Source: CATQHD01 sp965202675 (GTDB lineage Bacteria > Actinomycetota > Acidimicrobiia > Spongiisociales > Spongiisociaceae). From it: 64,000 nucleotides of DNA. The position numbers and the translations under genes are program-made. The notes below the pieces were generated by a model. It ran no database searches, had not been told where the DNA came from, and was given only the letters and a program-made list of their open reading frames with translations. The DNA is taken from assembly GCA_965202675.1 (NCBI GenBank), contig OZ241842.1, positions 2,604,001-2,668,000 of the forward strand, read 5' to 3'. Below, one piece after another: positions 40,995 through 49,508 of this stretch (positions are counted from its first letter, which is position 1; every line of letters begins with the position of its first letter).

Positions 40995-42494
40995 ATGTTT
41001 GATCTGAGAATCGTCGGCGGGACGGTGGTGAGCGACGGCCGCTCCCGCCCGGCCGACGTCGGCGTGGACGGCGAGCAGATCGCCGAGGTCTCTCCGCACG
41101 GGGGGCTCGGTCCGGCCCGACGTGAGATAGACGCCTCGGGGTTGCTGGTGATGCCCGGCGCGGTGGACGCCCATTTCCACTGCCGGGCGCCCAGCCACCC
41201 CCAGCGGGCCACCTTCGCCTCCGAGTCGCGGGCGGCCGCCTCGTCCGGCGTAACCACCCTGTTCGAGATGCCCATCTCCAATCCGCCGTGCAGCACCCCC
41301 GAGACCTTCGAGTCGCGCCGGCGGCTGGGAGAAGCCGAGAGCCTGGTGGATTTCGCCCTCTATGCAGGGGCGGGCATCACCGATCCGGCCCGCGCCGAGG
41401 CGATGGCCGAATGCGGAGCGATCGGCTTCAAGCTGTTCACCCATCAGCCGCCCCCCGACCGCATGGACGAGTTCGAGGGGTTGTGGGCGGCGGGGCCGGA
41501 TGAGATATATGACTGCCTGAGCACGGTGGCCGGAACGGGTCTGCGGTGCGCGGTTCATTCCGAGAGCCAGCAGTTCATAGACCGCTTCCGGATGGACCCC
41601 GACCAGTTCGGCCACCCTTCCCGCCCTCCGATAGTGGAAGCCGCCGCGGTCGGGCTGGTGGCCACCATCGTCCGGGAGGTGGGCTTTGCCGCCCATATCG
41701 TCCACCTGACCTCCCGGCTGGCCGCCGAAGAAGTGGAAGGCGCCCAGGCCCTGGGCGCCGATCTCTCCGCCGAGTCTTGCCCCCACTACCTGATGTTCGA
41801 CGAGACCGACATCGCCCATTTCAGGTCCTTCGTGAAGGTGGCGCCGCCGCTCCGCACCGTGGAGGACACGGCCTATCTATGGAAGTCCCTGGCCGACGGC
41901 ACCGTGTCGGTGGTGGCCTCCGACCACGCCCCGTTCACCCCCGAGGAGAAGAAGAGCCCGGTGTACACCGACGCGATATGGCTGCCGACCAGGGGGGCGC
42001 ACCGCTTCTCCTCCGAACAGCGGAAGGCGGCCGCCGAATACGCCGCCGCCGGGCAGGGGATCCCCTCCCTGGAGATGCTGGTTCCGACCATGCTGGACGC
42101 CGGCCTGATCGGACGGTTTCCGCTGGAGCGGGCGGTGGAGGTGATGACCGCCAACCCCGCCAAGCTGTTCGGCGTCTTTCCCCGCAAGGGCGCCGTCGCG
42201 CCCGGGTCGGACGCCGATCTGGTGCTGGTGGACCCCGACGGGAGCCTGACGGTCGACTCGTCCCGGTTCCTCAGCAGGTCGGGGGGCAGCGGCATCGTCT
42301 ACGACGGGTTGAGGCTGACGGGCCGGGTGCTCACCACCTTCTCCCGGGGCCGGATGGTGTACACGGAGGGCCGGGTGACAGCCGATTCGGGGGGCCGGTT
42401 CGTCTCGCCCGACAGCCCTCCCCTCCACGTCTCCCGGCTGCGGCGGCCGCCCGTCCATGCGGTGGGCCGGCCCGGCGCGGCGGCCGGTCGATGA
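40995..42494 (+). CDS. Dihydroorotase/allantoinase-like amidohydrolase
   Basis: 499 residues, cyclic-amide hydrolase type. HxH motif (AVDAHFHCRAP), the Lys of the carbamylated site in IGFKLFTHQPP, His in AVHSESQQ, IVHLTSRLAAE, ESCPHYL and Asp in ASDHAPFTPEEK. The architecture matches dihydroorotases, allantoinases and hydantoinases. Its TGA overlaps the ATG of the alpha/beta hydrolase (ATGA). Together they may open a cyclic amide and then hydrolyse an ester or amide product. No pyr genes are nearby, so de novo pyrimidine synthesis is unlikely. Confidence 0.85.
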   Translation: MFDLRIVGGTVVSDGRSRPADVGVDGEQIAEVSPHGGLGPARREIDASGLLVMPGAVDAHFHCRAPSHPQRATFASESRAAASSGVTTLFEMPISNPPCSTPETFESRRRLGEAESLVDFALYAGAGITDPARAEAMAECGAIGFKLFTHQPPPDRMDEFEGLWAAGPDEIYDCLSTVAGTGLRCAVHSESQQFIDRFRMDPDQFGHPSRPPIVEAAAVGLVATIVREVGFAAHIVHLTSRLAAEEVEGAQALGADLSAESCPHYLMFDETDIAHFRSFVKVAPPLRTVEDTAYLWKSLADGTVSVVASDHAPFTPEEKKSPVYTDAIWLPTRGAHRFSSEQRKAAAEYAAAGQGIPSLEMLVPTMLDAGLIGRFPLERAVEVMTANPAKLFGVFPRKGAVAPGSDADLVLVDPDGSLTVDSSRFLSRSGGSGIVYDGLRLTGRVLTTFSRGRMVYTEGRVTADSGGRFVSPDSPPLHVSRLRRPPVHAVGRPGAAAGR

Positions 42495-43348
42495 CCGATT
42501 GGGTAACCGCTCCGGACGGCGTGCGCATCGCCTATCACGAGGCGGGGGCGGGCGATCCGGCCATCGTCTTCATCCACGGCATCTACGGCAACCGGCTGGG
42601 TTTCGGTTTCCAGGAGGAGTACTTCTCTGCCCGCCACCGCTGCGTGGCCGTCGACCTCAGGGGCAACGGCGACAGCGACAAACCCGACGAGGTGTATTCG
42701 ATGGCGCAGTACGCCGCAGACGCGGCCGAAGTAATCCGGCGCCTGGGCCTGCATCGGCCGATCCTGGTGGGCCACAGCATGGGCGGCCAGGTGGTCATCT
42801 CATTGGCCTCCCGCTATCCCGACCTGGCCGGCGCGGTGGCCAGCCTGGATTCCCCCAGCAACATTCCCGGATGGCAGAAGCGCTTTCACGCCCCCTTCGA
42901 CCGTCTGATTACCTTCGACGGTCCGTACCGAGAGGCAGTGCACACCTTTCTCGAAGGGGCCTATCTCCCCACCGACGACCCTTCCCGGGTGGGAGGGATG
43001 GCGGAGCGGCTGGCCGGCGTTCCCGATCATGTGATCGTTCGGGCGTGGCAGGCGATGAGCGCCTACGACCCGGCCTCCGACCTGCGCCGGATGAAATGCC
43101 CCTACCTGTACATCGACAGCGGCCAGCCCGGCCTGGACTTCGACCTGCTCCGGGAGCTGTGCCCCCAGGTGGTGATCGGCAAGACGGTGGGCGCCGGCCA
43201 CCGCGCCCTCCAGGACGCCCCGGATCAGATCAACGCCATGCTCGACCGCTTCATCCAGCACGCCGAAGAGATCGCCGCCGAGATGGTCCGCACCGGCGGG
43301 GTCTTCCGGTACACCCTCCCCGACGCCGAAACCCGGCAACAGGTTTGA
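42491..43348 (+). CDS. Alpha/beta hydrolase, copy 1
   Basis: 285 residues. Oxyanion motif FIHGIYGNR, nucleophile elbow GHSMGGQ, acid region YLYIDSGQPGLD and catalytic His in GAGHRALQD. Close tandem paralog of 43538-44413; the last third (AEEIAAEMVRTGGVF) is nearly identical in DNA as well as protein. Likely a soluble esterase, amidase or lactonase. It is coupled to the cyclic-amide hydrolase upstream. Confidence 0.85.
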   Translation: MTDWVTAPDGVRIAYHEAGAGDPAIVFIHGIYGNRLGFGFQEEYFSARHRCVAVDLRGNGDSDKPDEVYSMAQYAADAAEVIRRLGLHRPILVGHSMGGQVVISLASRYPDLAGAVASLDSPSNIPGWQKRFHAPFDRLITFDGPYREAVHTFLEGAYLPTDDPSRVGGMAERLAGVPDHVIVRAWQAMSAYDPASDLRRMKCPYLYIDSGQPGLDFDLLRELCPQVVIGKTVGAGHRALQDAPDQINAMLDRFIQHAEEIAAEMVRTGGVFRYTLPDAETRQQV

Positions 43349-43537
43349 GTTCCGGACCGTTGTTACTTTGACCCCGTTCGCCGCAGGGTCGCGCAAGCAG
43401 AATTCGGCTATACGGGCAACAGTGGGTCTTCTCTGTCACTACATCCGTCGGGCAGGGGTTCCGGCAAGGCGGAGAGGTCGGTTGAACTGTTTGGCGTTCT
43501 CGGTATCGCCGCGACCGGGCGGGGCTAAGCTTCGCTC

Positions 43538-44413
43538 ATGACTGAATACATAACAACCAAAGACGGCGTGCGCATCGCCTACCACCGGGTAGGCGGGGGA
43601 GAGCCGGCCATCATCTTCATCCACGGCGGATACGGGAATCGGGGGGGCTTCGGTTTCCAGGAGGAGTACTTTTCGCCCCGTCATCTTTGCGTAGTGGTGG
43701 ACCTGCGCGGCCACGGCGAGAGCGACAAGCCGGACGAGATCTACACCATGGCCGGCCACGCCGACGACGTTGCCCAACTGATACGCTCCCTGGGCCTGGA
43801 GCAGCCGGTGGTGATGGTGGGCCAGAGCATGGGCGGGCAGGTGATCATCTCCACCGCCGCCCGCCACCCCGAGCTGGTGGGCGCTGTCGCAAGTCTGGAC
43901 TCGCCCAGCAACATCCCTGGATGGCACCACCGCATGCATGGCCCCTTCGACCCCTACATGAGGAAGGACCAACCGTTCCGCGAGGCGCTGCGCCTGTTCC
44001 TGGCCGCCGCCTACCTGCCCACCGACGACCCCTCGCGGGTGGGCGCCATCGCCGACCGTCTGGCCGTGGTCCCCGATCATGTGATACTCAACGGCTGGCA
44101 GGGGATGATGGGCTTCGACCCGGCCCCGGTGCTGCCCGAGGTCAAATGCCCCTACCTGTACATCGATTGCGGTCAGCCCCATCTGGATCTGGAGCTGTTG
44201 CGGGAGCTGTGCCCCCAGGTGGTGATCGGCAAACCGGTGGGGGCCGGCCACCGGGCTCTCCAGGACGTGCCGGATCAGATCAACGCCATGCTGAACCGCT
44301 TTATCCAGCACGCCGAAGAGATCGCCGCCGAGATGGTCCGCACCGGCGGGGTCTTCCAGTACACATTCCCGGAGGACGACTTGGACGCCCTCCGCACCCG
44401 AGTTCTCAAGTGA
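43538..44413 (+). CDS. Alpha/beta hydrolase, copy 2
   Basis: 291 residues. Same architecture as copy 1 but the nucleophile elbow is GQSMGGQ and the oxyanion loop FIHGGYGNRGG. The 189-bp gap between the copies has no supported gene. Its stop is followed by an A-rich stretch (AAAAAAACTCC, CTAAAAAAATAC). Confidence 0.85.
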   Translation: MTEYITTKDGVRIAYHRVGGGEPAIIFIHGGYGNRGGFGFQEEYFSPRHLCVVVDLRGHGESDKPDEIYTMAGHADDVAQLIRSLGLEQPVVMVGQSMGGQVIISTAARHPELVGAVASLDSPSNIPGWHHRMHGPFDPYMRKDQPFREALRLFLAAAYLPTDDPSRVGAIADRLAVVPDHVILNGWQGMMGFDPAPVLPEVKCPYLYIDCGQPHLDLELLRELCPQVVIGKPVGAGHRALQDVPDQINAMLNRFIQHAEEIAAEMVRTGGVFQYTFPEDDLDALRTRVLK

Positions 44414-44466
44414 ATTATCATAAAGATCGACAAAAAAACTCCTAGAGTGCTAAAAAAATACCTTCA

Positions 44467-44678
44467 GTGCGGCGGTGAAGCGATCGCGGTCCTGGTAGAT
44501 TGATGGTGACGATCTGGATTGATTCGCGAAGGAAACGGGGCAGCGGCGGTGTTCGCCGCTCCTCGGTGTCGGGGAGTAGTTCGGAGGGAGTCTTGTGACG
44601 ACAGCAGTAACAGAGCCGTTGGTAGACGCCAAGGATGATGCCGTGAAGGCCGAGCTCCGGTTGGACATGGCGCAGGCG
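44467..44678. repeat. 212-bp direct repeat, copy 1
   Basis: Nearly identical to 44822-45033 (offset 355 bp, one difference noticed, GGCCGAG versus GGCGGAG). It covers about 130 bp of leader plus the first 28 codons of the coiled-coil gene. Confidence 0.9.
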
Positions 44679-44786
44679 GTCGCTGCCATCGAGCGGCGCT
44701 TGGCCTCTGCTACCTATTGGCTGTTCGGAGCGATTGTGGCAGGGCATCTGGCCACCATTGGTGTGGTGGCAGCCCTGCTCACATAG
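44595..44786 (+). CDS. Small tail-anchored protein, short form
   Basis: 63 residues from GTG 44595 with GGAGGGAG upstream. It has the same N-terminal 28 residues and the same C-terminal hydrophobic helix (WLFGAIVAGHLATIGVV) as the 125-residue neighbour, but lacks the central coiled coil. The helix at the extreme C-terminus predicts a tail-anchored membrane protein. Family resembles DUF1640/CCDC90-type coiled-coil proteins; no function is known. Confidence 0.65.
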   Translation: MTTAVTEPLVDAKDDAVKAELRLDMAQAVAAIERRLASATYWLFGAIVAGHLATIGVVAALLT

Positions 44787-44821
44787 GGAGCGCTTTGACA
44801 CCCTGCCTTGCGATCTCTTCG

Positions 44822-45033
44822 GTGCGGCGGTGAAGCGATCGCGGTCCTGGTAGATTGATGGTGACGATCTGGATTGATTCGCGAAGGAAACGGGGCAGCG
44901 GCGGTGTTCGCCGCTCCTCGGTGTCGGGGAGTAGTTCGGAGGGAGTCTTGTGACGACAGCAGTAACAGAGCCGTTGGTAGACGCCAAGGATGATGCCGTG
45001 AAGGCGGAGCTCCGGTTGGACATGGCGCAGGCG
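44822..45033. repeat. 212-bp direct repeat, copy 2
   Basis: Partner of 44467-44678; see that entry. Confidence 0.9.
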
Positions 45034-45327
45034 ATCGCGGAATTGCTGATGGCCGTTGAACGGCAGAATGTGGTCATTGAGCGGTTGAGTTCGGAGCATG
45101 CTGCGGCTTTTGAGCGGCTTCGCTTGGAGCATGCTGCGGCTTTTGAGCGGTTGAGTTCGGAGCATGCTGCGGCTATAGAGCGGCAGGGCTTGGAGCACGT
45201 TGCGGCCATTGCGCGGCAGGGCGCCCACTACGAGCGGCGATTGTCCGTTGCTACCTACTGGTTGTTCGGTGCGGTTGTGGCAGGGCATCTGACCACCATT
45301 GGTGTAGTGATATCCCTGCTCACATAG
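44950..45327 (+). CDS. Tail-anchored coiled-coil protein with 11-residue repeats, long form
   Basis: 125 residues. The N-terminal 28 residues match the short form. Then come four tandem 11-residue units of the type ERLSSEHAAAF (about residues 42-85, encoded by 33-nt repeats with strong DNA identity). The C-terminus is a membrane helix (WLFGAVVAGHLTTIGVV). Eleven-residue periodicity predicts a right-handed or straight coiled-coil stalk. The fold resembles DUF1640-type proteins. Its TAG is 28 bp from the convergent EamA gene end. Confidence 0.7.
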   Translation: MTTAVTEPLVDAKDDAVKAELRLDMAQAIAELLMAVERQNVVIERLSSEHAAAFERLRLEHAAAFERLSSEHAAAIERQGLEHVAAIARQGAHYERRLSVATYWLFGAVVAGHLTTIGVVISLLT

Positions 45328-45352
45328 GGAGAGCCACATTCAACGCCCCGCC

Positions 45353-46270
45353 TTAGCCGGCGATCGACATCACCAAGCCTGCGCCTACCAGCGCCACCCC
45401 CGCCCATTGGAGGCGGTGGAGGCGTTCGTGGAAGAAGATCACCCCGCCGACTACGGCTATCACCCGTCCGCTCTGGGATAGGATTCCGATCAGCCAGGCG
45501 GGGGCGTAGGCCAGACCGTATCCGAATGAGATGAACGATACAGCGTCGATGAGCCCGACCACGCCCAGCAGCCAGCTGTTTCTCCAGGTTATCTTCGCCC
45601 GCCCCCCTTCCCAGGCCTGCATCGGGGCTTCCCTGCCCTGCCGAAGCCGATGCTGGGTCAGGCGGGCGATGACCACGAACACCAGGAAGACATAGGCCAC
45701 GGTGTAGAACCGCTGGGTGATGACGTTCCAGTTCGAGTCGAGCCCGTCTCGGATGGGTATCTTGAGGCCCGCGTTGGAGAGGGAGCCCACCAGCACCGCG
45801 AAGAGGGCGAACACCGGCCCCCAGGTAACCAGCCGGATCTTCGCTCCGCGCTCGATCACCAGGGAGGCCATGACCGCGCCGGCGGCGGCGATGGGGATGC
45901 CGATCCATTGCACCTCGCTGGGGCGTTCGGCCAGCAGCCAGTAGGAGTAGAGCACGGTTACCGCCCCCGACAGCGCGGTGATGGGGCTTACTACGGAGAC
46001 CGGGCCGAGGCGCAGGGCCATGTAGCTGCCCAGGAACGAGGACGCGGCGGCGGCGCCCAGCAACCCCAGGAGGATGATCTGGTCGCGGGTGATCTCGTAT
46101 GGTATGCGCATGATGAGCGCCCAGGCGATCATCGCGGCGAACGCTAGGGCCAGGGTGATGTTGGTGGAACGCAGCACCCCGAACCGCCGGGCCACCATCG
46201 CGGTGAGCAGGTTGTTGACGCCCAGGGTGACCGCCGTGATCATCCCGAAAACGATGCCTAACCACAGCAC
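45353..46270 (-). CDS. EamA/DMT family transporter
   Basis: 305 residues, about ten membrane helices arranged as two EamA repeats (first half ending WIGIPIAAAGAVMASLVIE, second ending LQWAGVALVGAGLVMSIAG). Members export amino acids, metabolites or drugs. A hydrophilic segment (RLRQGREAPMQAWEGGRAK) lies between helices 6 and 7. GTG start at 46270. Confidence 0.82.
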   Translation of the reverse strand: MLWLGIVFGMITAVTLGVNNLLTAMVARRFGVLRSTNITLALAFAAMIAWALIMRIPYEITRDQIILLGLLGAAAASSFLGSYMALRLGPVSVVSPITALSGAVTVLYSYWLLAERPSEVQWIGIPIAAAGAVMASLVIERGAKIRLVTWGPVFALFAVLVGSLSNAGLKIPIRDGLDSNWNVITQRFYTVAYVFLVFVVIARLTQHRLRQGREAPMQAWEGGRAKITWRNSWLLGVVGLIDAVSFISFGYGLAYAPAWLIGILSQSGRVIAVVGGVIFFHERLHRLQWAGVALVGAGLVMSIAG

Positions 46271-46355
46271 GAGGTCACCGGCTTCGGCCTATGCGGATAT
46301 ACGAGAAGGGCCGCCCCGTCCGGGGTTCTTTATACAAACCCGACCGCTGCGCCTT

Positions 46356-47612
46356 TTAGCTTTCTTGCAATTGGGATTCGACCCGGGCCGCTCCGGCCGC
46401 CCCCGCCACCTTGGAGATGTCCGTCTGACCGGTGCGCTGCGGCATCCAGATGACCAGTTTGTTAAAGGACTGGTTAAGGAAGTAGAAGGTCAGCAACGAA
46501 TAGAAAGCCACTACCACCGCCACGATCACCAGCCGGGCGGTATTGGTCTCCTGCACCGCCACGCTGGCCATGTAACCGAGGCCGGTGGGGAATCCCAGGA
46601 ACTCGGCGGCGATGGTGAGGGACCACCCCAGGCCGGCTGAGAGCAACAAGGCGGTGCGCAACTCGGGCATCGAGCCGGGCACGATTACCCTGAAGTAGGT
46701 GTAGGGCCGGGAGGCGCCCAGCGTGCGGGCGCACTCGATGTACCGGTCGGGCACGTTCGCGACCGAGTTCATGGTGGCCACTACCAGCATCACCCATACG
46801 CCGAAGCCGATGAACATTGTGGTGGCCCGTAGGTTGGCGCCCAGGGTGAACTGCAACCAGGGGATCGCCGCTAGGAGGGGAATCATCCTCAGGAAGTTGA
46901 AGGGCGCCCAAGAAGTCTGACGCAGGGCGGGCCAGTAGGGGATGGCCAAGCCGGTGGCCAGTCCGGCCGCCAGACCCAGGGCCAGACCTATCACCAGGCG
47001 GGAGAGGGTCTGGAACGAGTGGAATCCCAGCGCCAAGAACACCGCCGGCCAGGTCCTAGCGCCTCCGGTGGCGGCGAAGGGGGCCAACCCTTCCACCTCG
47101 AATGTGATCCCCGGCAGAGTGAATCCGCCCAGCCAGCCTGGAAGGGTCCAACCTCCCAAGGGGAAGCCTCCGGGTAAGAACCAGTCCCCGGACATTCTGT
47201 ACAGGGCGTTGTTGAACACGTAATCCCATCCCGGTACCAGGGGATGTTCAAGTATTCCCGGGGGTACCAAATTAGAGGCCACCTGCCAACCTATCAACAG
47301 GACCGCCCATGTTATGAAGAAGAGCGGATTGTTGATTATCGCGTCCAGAAGCCGCTTAGGGGCTTTTAGGATGCCTTGGCCTATCTTGTTCAAGACGTCC
47401 ATGGTTTTGAAGGGGCGGAGGACGAACGGCCAAGCCCAGAACAGTATCGCCCACCAAATCAGGAAAGACCAGGTAAGGAATAGAGTGTTGCCTTCGGAGG
47501 TCCAGGTAACGGAGGGGAAGCTGTCCGGCATCCGCCTCAGCAACGCAAGCGCGACGAAGAACCAGACGATCCACCCGATCCAGAACAGTCTGCGGAGATG
47601 CATCCGGTTCAC
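46356..47612 (-). CDS. ABC transporter permease (SsuC/TauC type), large form
   Basis: 418 residues. Long N-terminal extension with several extra membrane helices and a large loop before the usual permease core. The ATPase-docking loop is ECARTLGASRPYTYFRVIVPGS. Typical members are about 260 residues, so the N-terminal ~150 are extra. GTG at 47612 overlaps the TGA of the ATPase gene (GTGA). Forms a transporter with 47609-48385, 48406-49374 and the lipoprotein at 49509-51236. Confidence 0.85.
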   Translation of the reverse strand: MNRMHLRRLFWIGWIVWFFVALALLRRMPDSFPSVTWTSEGNTLFLTWSFLIWWAILFWAWPFVLRPFKTMDVLNKIGQGILKAPKRLLDAIINNPLFFITWAVLLIGWQVASNLVPPGILEHPLVPGWDYVFNNALYRMSGDWFLPGGFPLGGWTLPGWLGGFTLPGITFEVEGLAPFAATGGARTWPAVFLALGFHSFQTLSRLVIGLALGLAAGLATGLAIPYWPALRQTSWAPFNFLRMIPLLAAIPWLQFTLGANLRATTMFIGFGVWVMLVVATMNSVANVPDRYIECARTLGASRPYTYFRVIVPGSMPELRTALLLSAGLGWSLTIAAEFLGFPTGLGYMASVAVQETNTARLVIVAVVVAFYSLLTFYFLNQSFNKLVIWMPQRTGQTDISKVAGAAGAARVESQLQES

Positions 47613-48385
47613 ACCCTGGTCGCTTCTTCTTCGGTGATGCCCAGATGAGCCAGGATCACCTTGGTGATGCCCACCGCATCTCCGCTGGCCCGCACGTCCT
47701 CGTCGCGGGGGCGGGGCAAGGTTACCGGTATGTCGTCCACCAGCTTGCCTTCCGCCAGCAGGATTACCCGGTCGGCCAATATCAGCGCTTCCTCGATGTC
47801 ATGGGTGACGAAGAATATGGTCTTGCGGGTTTCATGCCATAGGTCCAGCAGGACATCGTGCAGGTTGCGGCGGGTGAAGTAGTCGAGCGACCCGAACGGC
47901 TCGTCCATGAGGATCACATCCGATCCCACCGCCATCGCCGCCGCCAGCGCCACCCGCTTTCGCATTCCTCCCGAGAGCTCGCGGGGCCATGAGGCGGCGA
48001 AGTCGGACAACCCCACCGCTTCCAGCCAATGGTCGGTTATCTTTTGGCGGTCGCTCTCGGAGGCTCTGGTAGCCCGGAGGCCGAACTCGATGTTCTCGCG
48101 GACGTGCAACCAGGGGAACACGGTGTCCTGTTGGAAAACCATCGCTCGATCCGCCCCCGGACCCCGTACCACTTCATCTCCCAGTTTCACCAAGCCGCTG
48201 GTGGGGGGTTGCAGGCCGGCCAGCACCCGAAGCAGGGTGGTCTTGCCGTGCCCCGACCGGCCCACCACGCAGACAAACTCGCCGCTCTTGACATCAAAGG
48301 TCACATCTTGAAGGGCGTTCACCAGTTGGCCCGAACGGTGCTCGAACACGCACCACAGGCGTTTGAAGCTGACGACTCTCGACAT
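47609..48385 (-). CDS. ABC transporter ATP-binding protein (SsuB/TauB type)
   Basis: 258 residues. Walker A GRSGHGKTT, Q-loop FQQDTVFPW, signature LSGGMRKRVALAAAMA, Walker B VILMDEPFGSLD and switch H in VTHDIEEA. GGAGG lies 11 nt before the ATG at 48385. It lies between the two permease genes. Confidence 0.88.
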   Translation of the reverse strand: MSRVVSFKRLWCVFEHRSGQLVNALQDVTFDVKSGEFVCVVGRSGHGKTTLLRVLAGLQPPTSGLVKLGDEVVRGPGADRAMVFQQDTVFPWLHVRENIEFGLRATRASESDRQKITDHWLEAVGLSDFAASWPRELSGGMRKRVALAAAMAVGSDVILMDEPFGSLDYFTRRNLHDVLLDLWHETRKTIFFVTHDIEEALILADRVILLAEGKLVDDIPVTLPRPRDEDVRASGDAVGITKVILAHLGITEEEATRV

Positions 48386-48405
48386 GGATGTTTTTCCTCC
48401 TTGCT

Positions 48406-49374
48406 TTACAGCCCCAGGCGGCTGCCTGCTTCGGACCATCTGGTAATGAAGCGTATGATCACCACCAGAATGCCGTCTACCGCCACGGCCAATACCCCGA
48501 AGAACACTATCAACGCCACCAATGCGGCCGGGGCTTCCACAAGGCCGAGGGCAAATCTCCAAGTGTCGATTAGATGCCCTCCCCCTATTTGTATACCCAG
48601 CACCTCCACCAGCACGCCCAGTCCCCAGGCGCCGGCCAAGGCGATCCTGAAGCCCCCTGCTATCTCGGGCACCGTGCCGGGCATATACACCCAACGGAAG
48701 ATCGACCGGGGCGAACCGCCCAGGGTGAGCGCCGATTCTACGATGCCCACCGATATGTTCTCCGCCGCCCGCCGGCTGAAGAAATACATCAGCAGGGTGG
48801 TGTAGAACGTAACCAGTCCGATGGTGGTCATCAGGGGGATCTCCACGCCGAACCAGATCACGAAGAAAGGCGCGGCAATGAAGATGGGGGCGGTTCCGAA
48901 GAAGGAGGCCACCGGGGTGAACACTTGGGCAATCTTCGGAAACACCAAGCTGCCCAATCCCATTGACAATCCGAAGATGGTTCCCATGGCGGCGCCGATG
49001 AGAATGTTGCGGGTGGTTTCAAGCAGGTGGAGTACGTACCCGAAGCAGTAGTCGGGCAGATCGGTGATCCGTGCAGCCGACTCAGCCAAGCTGGGGCAGG
49101 CATGAACGAAGCGTTCTTTCATCCGTTCGCTGAACAGCAGGTTTTCCCAGAAATGCCGTACTGTGTCGTAAGGCGGAGGTATGTCGTAGTACAGGGGCGA
49201 CTCTTCCAGCCCCAGCCACGTCCACGGTGCCCCCTCCAGCGACAGCACCCACCACAACGCCAGGAAAAGCAGTATTCCCAGCGTCAGGTAGATGACATAG
49301 GCGATCTGGCGCTCTCGCTTGGCCCTCTTGGCCTTTGCTCTGACATCCAGAACGTCGGTCGTGGTCATGGTCAC
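48406..49374 (-). CDS. ABC transporter permease (SsuC/TauC type)
   Basis: 322 residues from GTG 49374 (an ATG 6 nt later is equally possible). One N-terminal helix, a ~70-residue external loop, then the permease core with the docking loop VESALTLGGSPRSIFRWVYMPGT. The external loop and the extended partner permease set this transporter apart from the 11-13 kb system. Confidence 0.85.
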   Translation of the reverse strand: MTMTTTDVLDVRAKAKRAKRERQIAYVIYLTLGILLFLALWWVLSLEGAPWTWLGLEESPLYYDIPPPYDTVRHFWENLLFSERMKERFVHACPSLAESAARITDLPDYCFGYVLHLLETTRNILIGAAMGTIFGLSMGLGSLVFPKIAQVFTPVASFFGTAPIFIAAPFFVIWFGVEIPLMTTIGLVTFYTTLLMYFFSRRAAENISVGIVESALTLGGSPRSIFRWVYMPGTVPEIAGGFRIALAGAWGLGVLVEVLGIQIGGGHLIDTWRFALGLVEAPAALVALIVFFGVLAVAVDGILVVIIRFITRWSEAGSRLGL

Positions 49375-49508
49375 GAGATATCGGTTCCTGTGTGTAGGTC
49401 GACGGCCGTCTCTAAGACAGTGGGCCGTGTGCGGGGGCCGGAATCAAACCGGCCCCCGCACACGGCTGTGCTTCTTCTGCCTCTGCTCAGAAGTTCCGCT
49501 CGCGGTGC

